Positions 32,890-44,077 of a stretch of DNA of 64,000 nucleotides are shown here, piece by piece. A program made the translations under genes and the position numbers. This DNA is from Nemertoderma westbladi (lineage: Eukaryota > Xenacoelomorpha > Nemertodermatida > Nemertodermatidae): the NCBI GenBank assembly GCA_032718475.1, contig JAUCBJ010005785.1, positions 1 to 64,000 on the forward strand. Direction: 5' to 3'. The first letter of the stretch is position 1; each line of letters opens with the position of its first letter. The notes beneath the pieces were generated by a model, which worked only from the letters and a program-made list of their open reading frames with translations, was not told the DNA's origin and did no database searches.

Positions 32890-33510
32890 ACTGATGACTT
32901 AGAGGTACTGTCAGAATCACTAGAGGGAGCCCAAACAGCCAAAGGCTTCTCTGCCAATTGGAGCAGGTTGCTTCTAGTGTTGGTCTTTTTGTAAATTCCA
33001 AGAAGACCAAAATAATCACAGTCAACCTAGACAGCCCTCAAGAAATGTCTGATCGTAAGGGCACAAGCTCTACGGACAAACGCAACGGGGCTTTCTTGAG
33101 CACGTGTATGACTTCTGTTACTTGGGATCGTGGATCAGAAAGTCAGGTGAAGACCTTCGGGCTTCGGATACGTAAGGGGAAGGCATGGGCAGCGTTAAAT
33201 AGTCTGTCCATGATTTGGACAGACTATGGGACCATAGAATAAAACATAACCTTAAGGTTCGATTGTTTAGAGCAGCAATAGTGCCATTACTCTTATGGGA
33301 GTCCATGCTGGAGCTCTAACTGCTGAGGATACCATATACAATATATCTGGATGGTACTTTCACAAGAATGCTGCGCCGGGTTCATTGTTTCAAGTACAAT
33401 GAACACATCTCTAATCAGACTCTATACAAAATTGGAGGTGTTCCATCAATCTCCCTTAGCTTGACTCTAGGGCGGAGCCGCCTCCGCTTTTGCAGGACTG
33501 CATAGATAGA
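32890..33510 (+). mobile_element. LINE C-terminal fragment, plus strand
   Basis: Plus-strand frames give the block after the RT catalytic site (EQVASSVGLFVNSKKTKIIT), KSGEDLRIRKGKAWAALN-like residues and the start of the HCFKYNEHIS region, all broken by indels. A short inverted duplication (CTGTCCATGATTTGGACAGA, 33202-33221) is unique to this copy. It shares the GCAGCGTTAAATAGTCTGT subfamily marker with the copy at 14.9 kb. Confidence 0.75.
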
Positions 33511-34039
33511 TTCAAGCATCACCAAATTTCAAAAGTTGCTAGCTGCGTGTTGATTGCCTATTGCATAAATTGTTTGCTTATTATTATTACCAATAAAGGC
33601 TCGCCAAGTCTACTTGTCTATCTTTTGTGATATGTCTAAACAGTACTTTTTATAAGCCAGCTAGCCAGCAGAACCTGGAACGCTTTAGGCATAACTACAG
33701 AACTATATATATAATATATATTCCAGTAGGTGTATCATATATATTATAGGCGGTACCTATTACGATGGCGCTGGGTTATAACCGCAAGATACAGGTTAAA
33801 TTCTATAAATCGTCAAATAGACAATTTGGGAGAGGAGCCCCATCGATAATTGATCCAAACATTGAGAAATATATACGTCATGTCATAAGGAATGCGTCTG
33901 GTAATATTTCCAATCCATGTAATGTCTGCCAACAACCATAGCACTGTCAGACTGTAGTAACTCTAGAACAACTTTGTTTAATTTATAATAGTTTCAATTA
34001 TCAGCAACTGCTAACTGTTCGCAAATCCCATCTTGGTCT

Positions 34040-34230
34040 GTTGGTGAATGAATATTTCGCTTCAATGTTAAATTCTCAATTTAGGGAAATGTCAAATGAC
34101 ACGAATGAGCAGATTATAGTGACACGTATTTCTAACCAAAACAATAAATGGAACACAATAGAACAGGTTATAGTTTTATTTATGGGAGTAATCGAACTGT
34201 TATTTGTGTCGAATTTCATGGAGAGGGATC
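34040..34230. repeat. Dispersed repeat family B copy
   Basis: The copy begins AATTCTCAATTTAGGGAAAT and includes TAACCAAAACAATAAATGG, then ACAGGTTATAGTTTTATTTA and TTATTTGTGTCGAATTTCAT, aligning with 8221-8360 and 43085-43200. It is followed by CCCCCCACCCCC and then MITE A. Confidence 0.6.
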
Positions 34231-34269
34231 ATTATTATTGCGTTGAAAGTCCCCCCACCCCCTATCCCG

Positions 34270-35105
34270 CCCATGTGAAGAATACCAGGATTTAACTTTT
34301 CGGTCGACTTTTTATTGGAATTTTATATATGAAGATTTTTTATTTTTTTAAATATATCTTTATTAAGTGTTTTATACCGCTTATTTCTGTCTTATAGCCA
34401 ACTACTACTAGTATCGGCATGCTGCATTGCAGCTGCATTTTTAAGAATGCTGTGCCGGCTTGTTGACAAAATTGCGCCGCCACAACTCCCTATCACCCAT
34501 GACATTTGCTAGATCATCCGCATCTTCAAGACCGGTGTCCTTTAAGATGTGTTTCAAGAAAGTCATGGGCTGTCCACCATGCTGCCATGCTTATTCACTC
34601 CATGAGGCTGCCAAAGTCAGAAAGTACAAGATTATGAACTGGCTGGTCCTCACGGCGAAAGCAATGTCCTGCAAAGCGGAGGCGATTTTGTTCTAGTGTC
34701 AAGCTTGGGGGAACCAATGAGACACCTCCAATGCTATATAGTGTCTGGTTGGAGATGTGTGCATTGTACTTGACACAATGAACCCGGCGTAGCATTCTTG
34801 TGAATGTGCCATCCAGAGATTTGGTGTCCTCAGCAGTTAGAGCTCAGGATGGACTCCCATAGACTGCATAGAGGAGTACTGGAACTACTGCTGCTCTAAA
34901 TAATCGGACCTTAAGTTTCCGATTAATTCTCGGTGACTTTGGACTTCCAAATCCTGGAAAGCCTATTCAAGGCTGTCCATGCCTTTCCTGTAGCCTTTCT
35001 TATAGCCTAACCTGTACACATATACTAATTTGTTTATTGTTTTGGTTAGATTCAGCCCTCCTGTAATCTGTGTTTTTGGTGAAAACCTGGTATTCTTCAC
35101 ATGGG
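34270..35105. mobile_element. MITE family A, copy 4, interrupted by a LINE
   Basis: The ends are CCCATGTGAAGAATACCAGG at 34270 and the reverse complement CCTGGTATTCTTCACATGGG at about 35086-35105. Inside, the sequence stops at CTGTCTTATAGCC (34399) and resumes with TCTTATAGCC (34998), the LINE insertion lying between. A second end-like copy (TCTGGTATTCTTCACATGGG) follows at about 35138-35158, as also seen at 14.8 kb. Confidence 0.8.
34400..34997 (-). mobile_element. 5'-truncated LINE inserted in MITE A
   Basis: The minus strand encodes the same C-terminal LINE region (MLRRVHCVKYNAHISNQTLY, LEQNRLRFAGHCFRREDQPV). It is bracketed by the 10-bp direct repeat TCTTATAGCC (34390-34399 and 34998-35007), a target-site duplication, and ends in ACTACTACTAG next to the left copy. 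This gives an exact insertion site and supports the TAG-type 3' tail of the family. Confidence 0.9.
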
Positions 35106-35590
35106 GGTAATTGCAAAGTGAAATATAACGGCAGAAAGTCTGGTATTCTTCACATGGGCCCCCTATCTGGGGTGGGTATGCAAAACATAAAGCATTGCAT
35201 AACTTCAGAACTGAGTACAGGAGTAAAATATGGCTGTATGTAATACACCCAGATACCTAAACTAATGGAAATAAAGTTTAATTTAATTATTAAAATAGCC
35301 CTAATATCAACCCTCACATCAACTCTCACATCTAATAAAAGGCATTGTCCGGAATTATATACATGTCCGGTATTTTACCAGGTAGTCAAATTCCGGACAG
35401 TCAATTTATAAAATGAAAACCACCCAGTTACAACTAAACAGTTGAACTGAGTGGTAACAATTTGGTTTTATAGTGAACTACAATTGCATCTTGTACAGAT
35501 GCAAACATAATATCAAGGATTAATGCAATTTAAAGTGTCCCAAATTAAAAAAAAATGAAATTTTGTCCGGAATTTGAATAGTCAACCCTA

Positions 35591-38500
35591 TTGGGCTCTA
35601 TCACAAATTGCGGACCCGTCTTTCTTTTTTTTCTGCTACCGGTAGCTGGGTAGATTGGTAGGCCTATACATCTGTACATACAGTCAGGAACACTGGTCAC
35701 AATTTGTCCAATTTACAGTCAGCAGTCCATCCATCAGTTCATCTGTCTGTCTGTCCATACTGCCATAGAAAACATTAGGCCTACTAAATTTAATTTGAAA
35801 ACCGTTAGGCCTAGTGCAATTTTAACATTGGCATTCTAAAAATTATAGGGCAGTACAGCAGTAGGGTGTAGGGGGTAGGCGTACCATTACCAAAGGTAGA
35901 ATCGTCATACTGTCATATAGGCATAATTCTGTATACTGTTATAGGCCCCTAAAATTATTTGAGAATTAGAATCTCATCGTTTGTCGTTAATAACTAGGCT
36001 AAGTAATTAATAATACTGTAATAGGCCTAACTAATACTGTAATAACTGAATAAGATAAGCCTATTAAAACTATCATTAATATTACAAATAAAAAACGGTC
36101 ACATTACAGCATTTGGCATTACCGGTGCGGTGAGTGAGGTCTGGAGGTAGGCAGTAGGGCAGGGTCTATGTCCGAAAACGTGAATTACAGCCAAAATGTG
36201 TCCGGCTTCTGCTTTGAGGACTAGGGCCTATCCTAGTGGAGTTACAGCCAAAACGGCTCTTTCCGGTTTCAGGGGCACGTACTGACGTCAGGACGTACTA
36301 TTTTACAACTGCAGTATTACTGGCAGCCTTTATTTATTGTACCGGTTCACCAGTATTGGTGTACGTACGTCTGTACGTACAGGCAGACATGTGTATAAAC
36401 ACAACTTTTTGTTGTTTTGTGTTGTTTTGTTGAATTGCAGAATTGCGGATGCCTTGCGATAATTAGAAGTATCATTTTTAGTATATTTGTCAATATCGCA
36501 TCAAGGTGCTGGTGTTGACTTGTGCCGGACAGCCGGACTTCACATTTTCTGCAATATCTCAAAAACTATTCGCTTTATCCTCTATGCTTGTTTTGAAGGT
36601 GTCTACCTACGGTCTACACCAACTAAACCTCATTGCGGTTCTATTGAGCATAATATCAATGCAGTAGGAATACTAGAAATAAAATTGGGAATATGACTCA
36701 CTTGCACCATGGTAGGGAACTGGCCATGTGCCTGTGGCAATATTTCCTGTCATCCCCAAATCAAAATTTTGGTATTTATATACCGGAAAATTTGAACTTG
36801 GAAAATTTTTTTTCATTAACAATTTTTTTTTCTGACTGTCCGACCATATGGTTCCCCTCAATTGGTAAAGTGATTGTTTATTGTTTTGGTTAGAAAACTC
36901 GCCTCTGTAACCTGCTCCTTTCCCCTAATTGGTAAAGCAGTAAAAAGTGGCCGTTTATTGTTTTGGTGGTCTGGTCCTGGTGGTAGTGGTAGAGGGTAGA
37001 CTGGAGAACTGCATCAACTGCAGAGTGCAGACATATCAAGCAGACAATCCACCACAAAGATTAAGCTACTACAGCTGTACAGTAATATGCGCACAACAGC
37101 ACTAAAGGGTACAGTAGTCTACCTACACTAACTAACTAAAGATCTAATGTCTAATCGAACCGTCTTTGAAGGTCTAGCAGTCACTGGTCACAAAGGACTA
37201 TAAACAAACAACGAAATGTGAGGTTTTTCCCCCATAGGCCTAACGGATTGCACTCTCGTGGCAGACTGTAATAAAACCCAATAAAACCTAATAATCTTTA
37301 AACTAGGTAGGTTTTTTATTAAACCCTAATAATAAAACTGAATAGGAACACCTAATTGCCATCCCTGGGCACGGTACCTATCTGCCTATTTATACGATAG
37401 CCCGGCTGCTTGACCGAAGGCAGAAATGTGCCTTGCCTGCTTGCTCAGTGATGCCTCTTCTCTCTGGCTCTTTTGATTTTGTGGTATATCAGGTTTAGTT
37501 TGGTTAGGTTAGTCACTGTGCACTGTTAGTTGGTCATGCCAGGCCTCAACCTTAATTACTGAATTACTGTCATGTAACCCTAACCGTAAGTCATAGGCAT
37601 AATCTCTGAAATGTAGAAGAATTTACCACATCCAGATTTCATTGCCATTTAAATTTCTGGGATTATGACTTGGTCTTGGGGTGCGTTACAGTAACAGGTT
37701 ACCCGTACTTTCTGTTACGTAAAGTTTTAATTACGGGTTGAAGCCGCGAATCGACAATATCATGGACAGATCGAGCTTCATACAGTATAAAAATTCCTTA
37801 AAATGGAGACCCCCACCCCCCCCCCCCCCCCCCCCCAAACAAGAACGTCCCTTTTGATTATAAAAGTTCGCTACTGTAACCTGGACCTTTCCATCAATTA
37901 TTATACAATCTAGTTTCGTTTACTGTTTAGGTTAGAAAATTACGAAATATAAATCTAGTTTCCTTATTCGTTTTATTGTTTTGGTTAGAAATTGGTTATT
38001 CTTATTACGTTTTTCTTATTAAAAGAAACATTGAGGTCTTCCTGGTTTCGTTTTGGACCGATGGGATGCCAATTTCATTAAAAACTCAAAGTGGTTTCAT
38101 GTAAATTGTCCAAAAAATCAAAACACGGGTCCCGCAAATGTGCCATTTCACCAATCCAGAATTCTCAAAAGCAGGTCACCTTTTCATTTTGCGACATATG
38201 CGATAGGGTAAGGCTATAGGCTAGTCGATACCTGCATACATTTACAGTAGTCATTTTTAGTTATTTCTTAGGTGTTAACTCATTCAGGGTGTAAATGCGT
38301 CATCGTTGCATCGTGGACTAGTCTATCTCAACAACCACAGGCAGAATTCCTGTATTGCGAAAAAGTGTCATTTTCAATATGATTGATTTTGATACCTTGT
38401 GGTTTTGGAATCACTAGGCATAGCACGCAGATTAGGTAAAGTGTACACCGTACAGTTAGGGGAAAGGCGATAATTAAAAATATAGGCTCTATAATGTAAT

Positions 38501-39516
38501 ACTTTTGCATTTTGTGGACCATGGTTTGGTTAATCCAAATATATATTAGACAATATTTATTATTAGATTAGAGCATTGTGATCCTTTATCCTTACCCGGA
38601 CAGAGACCCAAAAGTATATTTACCAAATGGTAGAATGAACTAGGGAAAGTGGAAGAATCCCTCAACTCTCCTCGTCCGTATGCCAATTTCATTATCCATC
38701 AATTTATTACACAGGCTGATTTTCCCCGATTGTTGTGTACGGCATTGATCATTTCTTGGTATGTGCAGAACAAATTGTAAAATAAAACAAAAGTAGTGGA
38801 GTGCTTCGTTCGAGGAGGATGACTTTTCTCTATTTTGCCCTGAATATTATTGATAGCTTTACTTTATTTCGCCATCCAATTGGCATGGCACGACAATGTG
38901 CCCATGCAATGTGTCCATGCAGTGACGCCGCGCACTCGCACACTAGTCCATGACTTTCAATTAAGTGGTATCAGAATTATGTGGGAAAGGCACAAATATT
39001 ATTTTCTACAAGCTCCCTTACTACACTAGAAGAAAGGCGGAGAGCTTTTAGCGTTTTAATTGTGTCTACTAAGGTTCCGTTATCTACTGTCGTTACGCTA
39101 GGAGCATAATGTAGGGCTTGGCCTTTAGGCGTTTCTAGTCAGTCCTTAATGCATTCCTTAAAAAAGTTCTAATAAGATGTGGCTCCGCACAATGGGGCCG
39201 TCTCTATAGTAACGGTAGTTGCATTTAGTTACTGGAAATACAATGAAGGACTGTGTTGTATAAGGATGCCGTTACTTATTGTTAGAATACCTTTCACCCT
39301 TTTCTCCACTCGTTTCTGCACATTGGCCCCTATACCATGGGACGGTTGTGGGGACGCGGAGGTGTGTTCAATGGAGGTATGTTTTTGGGCCCCGCTCTCC
39401 AGGGCCAATCTTCCCAATTAATGTTTCCTGTAACAATGGTAAAGTCTCTATGTGTAAGATGGTGGCGTGCCTAGGTCACGGGATCTTAGGCGTAGATGCC
39501 ATATGTGGGAATATAG
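35591..39516. other. 3.9-kb gene-free stretch with dispersed repeats
   Basis: No gene could be supported. Inverted copies of the family B module (TTATTGTTTTGGTTAGAAAA...CTGTAACCTGCTCC) lie at 36863-36970 and 37855-38000. A 21-C run is at 37816-37836. Frequent TAGGCCTA and ACCGGTAC words occur, as elsewhere in the window. The last few hundred bases before 39517 are the likely upstream control region of Tob, but I cannot name sites with confidence. Confidence 0.5.
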
Positions 39517-39523
39517 TATAAAG
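39517..39523 (+). promoter_or_regulatory. TATA box of the Tob gene
   Basis: TATAAAG sits about 290 bp upstream of the Tob start codon in the context ATAGTATAAAGGCGCC, with TCACATTCT, a plausible initiator, about 30 bp downstream. CCATATGTGG, one mismatch from a CArG/serum-response box, lies at 39499-39508. Tob/BTG genes are often immediate-early, which fits, but the assignment is inference. Confidence 0.45.
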
Positions 39524-39810
39524 GCGCCAACTGCGATCTGTAGTCACATTCTCTTATATTTGGTTAGGATATTAAATACGGTATTTATAGATACTCTAAC
39601 AATAAATATATCAAATAAATTAATTAATATATTTGAAATATACAGCTATAAATTACGGTAAATTTTATATTGAATTTTTACATATCGTAGTTTTTTTTAT
39701 TTTAATAATAAACACAAAAAATATAGAAAGAAGAAACTCCAATTGGCCTAACTGTGTAACTAATCGAACCTACAAACATTGTCGTTTCGGTGTATAAGGA
39801 AGTTAACATT

Positions 39811-41487
39811 ATGCAGATTGAGTTGCAATCGGCGTTAAATTTTTTGATGACCTATCTGTACGATAGGTTGCCCCGACGACGGATTTACCTATTCGCCGAG
39901 GAGTTGGAAAAAAATCTCGTCCAAAAATTCGAAGGCCACTGGTACCCGGATAAACCCAGTAAAGGTTCGGGGTACCGGTGCTTGAAGTTCGGTCTGACTA
40001 ACCTCGACCCCGTGGTCATTGTGTCTGCTAAATCGTGCGGGGTGGACCTCCAGGACATCCGTTCGTTCATTCCGTTGGATCTGTGTATCTGGGTGGACCC
40101 GGGGGAGGTTACCTATCGCGTGGGGGGCGACCGCGCTCCGCTCCAGCTCCTCTACTCGTACGACGGAACCGGCCCCTCCGTCGCCGTCGACCGATCCGAC
40201 TCGCCCGGAAGTTGGTCCGCGAGTCCGGCTAAATCATCCTCGTCCAGCTCCTCCGCCGGTAGCATGGCCGACGGTCTGACCCCCTCCGAAGAGCTCCGCC
40301 CGTGCAGCCCTTCGAACCACCAGCTATTCACCCAGAAACCGGCCTCGCTAACCTTTAGTAGCGACGCTTTCATTGCGACTAAGTTCGGTTCCACTAAAGT
40401 CCGGAATTTCTCATCGGCACCCCAGTTTATGGCGACGCCTTGCGCCGCTCCGGTAGATGTCCATTCTCCGTTGACGAATCAACAACTTCTCTTCCCATTC
40501 CAGGATCGATCCAATCTTCCCCCCATCAACCAGAACCGCCCGACTTTCTTCCCTTCTTCCTCAGAGGATCTCGAAAATTTTCCCCCCAGGGAGCGAGACT
40601 TGCAGCCGATTCAGCCTCCCGTCTCCCGCGACTTTCCCCCTGCTCAGGCCCCAATCTCCCGGGACTTTCCCCCTGCTCAGGCCCCAATCTCCCGGGACTT
40701 TCCCCCTGCTCAGGCCCCTATCTCCCGGGACTTTCCCCCTGCTCAGGCCCCGGTCTGCTACTCACGGCCGGAAGCGGTTACCTTTTCAGCAGACGAATTC
40801 ATATCCACGAAGTTCGGCTCCACCAAATCGCGAAAGAACGCGCGCCGGGCCGACACTTCGGCCATGTCGCAGGATGAGTTCCACGCCTATATGCGTCGTC
40901 ACATCGCCCAGTTGCATAGCAACCGGCAACGCAGTATGTTGGCTGTGGCTGCGGCAAACTGCGCCGCCATGGGAGGTCTACCCGCTTACCAGTTCCCTTA
41001 CTCAATGAACAAAGATATGGTTATGCAAGCTTTATTCGAGCAGATGTATCTCAATAACAAATCCAATGACGTCACAGAAGCTAATAGTATGACGTCATCG
41101 TATGGGGAATCTTGGCCATTGTCATCCTACGGAGATGGGTTCACTTACTCGTCGGAAGGGGGCGTGTTCGGTTCGTTGAAGAACGCTGGAGGCGGTACTA
41201 ACTGCGGTTGGATGGACGTGCCTGCGCCTTCCATGCCATTCGGATCCTCGCCGCACTCGTTCGGTTCCACGCAGCCGTCGTGGCTCGCGCCCCCTCTGGT
41301 CTCGCCGCCCCACCGTGCGGCTCCAGCGGTGGCCCCCACCGGCCCGGTTGGTCTGCTGTCCGCTGGGGGCGCTACCGAAGCACCTGGCTACGGCGCCGGT
41401 CCCGGTCGTCTCACTCGTAACATCTTCGATTCGACGCAGTATGACACCCCGTTGCACCAGTCCATCGCCGCTGTCATCGCGAACTAA
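39811..41487 (+). CDS. Tob/BTG antiproliferative protein
   Basis: A single-exon frame of 558 aa starting MQIELQSALNFLMTYLYDRL, aligning with the Tob N-terminus, which fixes ATG 39811. Tob proteins link the CCR4-NOT deadenylase (through the BTG domain) to poly(A)-binding protein and slow cell proliferation. The BTG domain covers about residues 1-105: box A LPRRRIYLFAEELEKNLVQK and HWYPDKPSKGSGYRC, box B LQDIRSFIPLDLCIWVDPGE. The Tob-specific TFxxxxFxxTKFGSTK motif occurs twice, at about 181-196 and 324-339; vertebrate Tob1/2 have it once. Four copies of the 11-residue SRDFPPAQAPI (about residues 271-314) are encoded by a 33-bp repeat. The C-terminus is AVIAN, close to the vertebrate VMAN end. 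Human Tob1 is 345 aa, so the middle is much longer here. Canonical PAM2 motifs were not obvious by eye. Confidence 0.93.
   Translation: MQIELQSALNFLMTYLYDRLPRRRIYLFAEELEKNLVQKFEGHWYPDKPSKGSGYRCLKFGLTNLDPVVIVSAKSCGVDLQDIRSFIPLDLCIWVDPGEVTYRVGGDRAPLQLLYSYDGTGPSVAVDRSDSPGSWSASPAKSSSSSSSAGSMADGLTPSEELRPCSPSNHQLFTQKPASLTFSSDAFIATKFGSTKVRNFSSAPQFMATPCAAPVDVHSPLTNQQLLFPFQDRSNLPPINQNRPTFFPSSSEDLENFPPRERDLQPIQPPVSRDFPPAQAPISRDFPPAQAPISRDFPPAQAPISRDFPPAQAPVCYSRPEAVTFSADEFISTKFGSTKSRKNARRADTSAMSQDEFHAYMRRHIAQLHSNRQRSMLAVAAANCAAMGGLPAYQFPYSMNKDMVMQALFEQMYLNNKSNDVTEANSMTSSYGESWPLSSYGDGFTYSSEGGVFGSLKNAGGGTNCGWMDVPAPSMPFGSSPHSFGSTQPSWLAPPLVSPPHRAAPAVAPTGPVGLLSAGGATEAPGYGAGPGRLTRNIFDSTQYDTPLHQSIAAVIAN
40619..40752 (+). 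repeat. 33-bp coding repeat inside Tob, four copies
   Basis: The unit TCCCGGGACTTTCCCCCTGC plus TCAGGCCCCAATC encodes SRDFPPAQAPI. Copies 2-4 are nearly identical at the DNA level, indicating recent expansion in frame within the Pro-rich linker. Confidence 0.9.
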
Positions 41488-42988
41488 ATCTAATTCGGTA
41501 ATTTCGATTGATCATCGTTTATTGTGGGAACTTTAATTTTTTAGCGATTGAAACGTGTTTCGGATTATTTTGCAATAATAATTACAGTAGAAATTATGTA
41601 AGCGGATTAAGGTTTATTATAATATACTTCGTAGCGCCTATAAACGGAATTTTATTTTTTATTTCGAGTTGTTTGTTGAGTCTTTGTGAGTGAGAGTCAT
41701 AAAAAGTGAGATATAATTTTGTATTTTTTACTTGCTATGTAATTATCATGATGTTTTTTTTACTACATCAGTAGTAGGTAAGGTACCATATGAGCAGACC
41801 TGTTTGTCTGTTGTGTTGCAGTTTTTTTATACAGTGTTTATTGTAGGTGCGTATTTTACAATTTGACGACAATATTAATACCGAGTGAGTGGCCAATGAT
41901 GGCCTTGATGTTTTATTGCAATTGTTTAATTCCATGTTGCCTTGCAGTGCCGATCATATCTACAGTGTCAAACACAATATAATTAATTACTCTATTAATG
42001 TTTCCTTATTTACTTGCTATATACTTTATATCACTGTTCCATTTTATATCTTTACAATTGGACTGTTGTGATTCGTATAATCTTTGTTTACATTACATAC
42101 GTTCCTTTGTCTACTTCTATGCAATTTTATAGCTTTTATGTTATTATCTTTAGTTAAAAAAACGGTTTATACTGAAGTTTATCGTTTTCTTACAATCGAG
42201 AAATCCAAAAAAAAAACATTCAAAAATTTCGATTCTGTGTTTCGTGCCCATTCGAATTGTGTCAAGAATCCAATCCAAACATCAAATAATATATATAGCT
42301 AGGGATTAGTTATAAATATACGAAATTTGTTTAATCCGCCGTCCCACAGATATAAATATAGCTGACCAGATATCTATGTGTCACTCTGCTAATGTTTAAG
42401 TTTAAGATTAGGTTCGTTCCCTGAGGTTCCATTACAATATTAATAATTACCAAGTCTAGTAAACCCATTTACTACAGTTTCATAAACCATATACCAACCA
42501 TATCATCAATGTTATAAAAAAATTATAGTTATAATAGAGATCTATTCTACCATAACGTATTAAAAAATATCAAAAAGTTATCGTATCAAAAAGTATCAAA
42601 ATCAAATCGTATCAAAAAGTTGAACTTTTTTTACTATTCTCGGGGCATTTTATTATTATCAGTAAGAGATAATATTGAAAAGTGCCTTACTCAATGTTAA
42701 ATAATTTAGTGTTCTCGAATAGTTTTAACGTAACTAAAGAACCACTTAACAACTAAAACCAATATTGGACATTGAGTTCCGTTTTGAAGTTCGCCTTGCA
42801 GATACTAAAGTTGCAATAACTTTTGAGTTTTGAGTGTGTGAATGGATTTTGCTCAAATTAAGTGCAAAGCTTTTCTACGTCGATGCTCTTTCAACACATG
42901 TAATATAATTTAAGAAATTCCACCAAAAATTTTTTAATTTACTTTTTCACCTGTGTAACACGCTGAGATAACTCACCACCAAATATGA
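41488..42988. other. 3' flank of Tob and AT-rich spacer
   Basis: No gene is seen. ATCAAAAAGT phrases recur at 42570-42620. GAAATTCCACCAAAAATTTT near 42915 is the inverse of a stretch near 51350, another low-copy dispersed repeat. Confidence 0.45.
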
Positions 42989-43413
42989 CTCCCCAGTCTT
43001 CTCAGCCTAGGCTGAGAACACTCCCCAGTCTTCTCAGCCTAGGCTGAGAACACTCCCCAATTTTCTCCCTAGATTTCTTAATTAACGGAAAGGAGCAGGT
43101 TACAGTAGCGGGCTTTTCTAACCAAAATAATAAACGATAACTCAATAAGGATATAGGTTACAGTTTTATTTTTGCAATATACGAAAATAACACAGGTACG
43201 GATATGAAGTACGAACAAATTATGAATGAGTCATCCTCAGCCTAAGGGGAGTGTTCTCAGCCTAGGATGATATATCTGGGGAGTGTACTCAGCCTAGGCT
43301 GAGACGACTGAGGAGTGTTCTCAGCCTATGCTGAGCTGACTGAGGTGTGTACTCAGCCTATGCTGAGACGACTGAGGAGTGTTCTCAGCCTATGCTGAGA
43401 CGACTGAGGAGTG
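42989..43413. mobile_element. Element bounded by inverted 32-bp repeat arrays
   Basis: The left array (42989-43070) has about two and a half units of CTCCCCAGTCTTCTCAGCCT plus AGGCTGAGAACA. The right array (about 43239-43413) has about five units in the opposite orientation (TGAGGAGTGTTCTCAGCCTA). Each unit contains the palindrome CTCAGCCTAGGCTGAG. Between the arrays lies a family B copy (43085-43200, GGAAAGGAGCAGGTTACAG). The design resembles fold-back transposons whose inverted ends are built of tandem repeats. Confidence 0.6.
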
Positions 43414-43936
43414 AGGTACAGGCAGTTGTAGAATACGTGTCCCCTTTGAGAATAATATAAACTGGAACTGATACGGGGGGGGGGGGGGGGTTCTTGTACA
43501 GCTAAATAAAATACATTATATGTGTTCATGTTCAATGCGGTGAGGTTGGCATCGTCACCCTTGGGAAGGTGGGAATACTACATTTAATATAATAATATAG
43601 AAATCTAAACTAAAGATAACTTATTTCGAAAAAATATCGTTAATTAAAGGCCACAGAAGGCTTGCTAGACCCATCGTAGGGCAAGGGTCTCGGTAATTCT
43701 ATGAAAGAAACTAAAGTGTTGATTATTGTTATCGAAGAGTCTCTGCTTAATTGATCTAAAACGCTTGATGAAATGGTCGGAATTCATTCATGCTACTTAC
43801 AACGATAGTACACATACACAATGCTTTCATGCGTTTAGGCCACAGCGTATTTAAATTCTCCAATAAACGAATTAACTGCAGCATAAATAAATAAAATAGA
43901 TTATTTCGACTAGTGATTCCCCTTATTGTTATTAGG
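43414..43936. other. Spacer with a 16-G run
   Basis: No gene is seen up to the exon at 43937. The G-run is at 43475-43490. Confidence 0.4.
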
Positions 43937-44077
43937 ATGTTTGAGAATGATGAGGGACTACAGCCTGCTGGTTATGCCTTCCTGCAAGAGTTCCTGAGCA
44001 ACCAAAGTCATCAACCACAACACTACGGCGATAATCTAGAAGGATGTGGGTTGGAAAACGAGACTGCAGTTAGAAAG
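43937..44077 (+). CDS. Candidate first coding exon of an unknown gene
   Basis: The segment follows TTATTGTTATTAG (acceptor-like) and runs from ATG 43937 to AGAAAG|GTGAGT, a strong donor at 44078. It encodes 47 residues beginning MFENDEGLQPAGYAFLQEFL, polar and acidic with a QPQHYGDNLEGCGLENE stretch, phase 0 at the end. No family was recognised. The next exon is not obvious within 400 bp, and GNPTAB on the opposite strand follows, so the intron may span GNPTAB. The exon at 52698 is phase-compatible and could belong to the same gene (inference). Confidence 0.45.

Larger units (their letters stand above)
32751..35588. mobile_element. TA-flanked transposon with TTCAAATTCCGGACAAA ends
   Basis: The left end GGGTTAACTCTTCAAATTCC(GGACAAA) and the reverse complement of the right end match over 27 bp with two mismatches, and TA flanks both sides (32749-32750, 35589-35590). 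TA duplication and ends of this length fit the Tc1/mariner/pogo group. Extra TCCGGAC sites lie just inside both ends (for example 32782, 35350, 35390), as expected for subterminal transposase-binding sites. No transposase remains: the interior holds LINE pieces (32890-33510), a family B repeat (about 34050-34230) and MITE A (34270-35105). Confidence 0.7.

Noticed and set aside
36236-36433. 65-codon Cys-rich ORF with hydrophobic stretch
   Set aside because: Begins with a non-ATG codon context, overlaps repetitive ACCGGT-rich sequence and shows no family pattern.
39179-39421. 80-codon ORF upstream of Tob
   Set aside because: Lies in the putative promoter region, no homology and no splice signal linking it to Tob.
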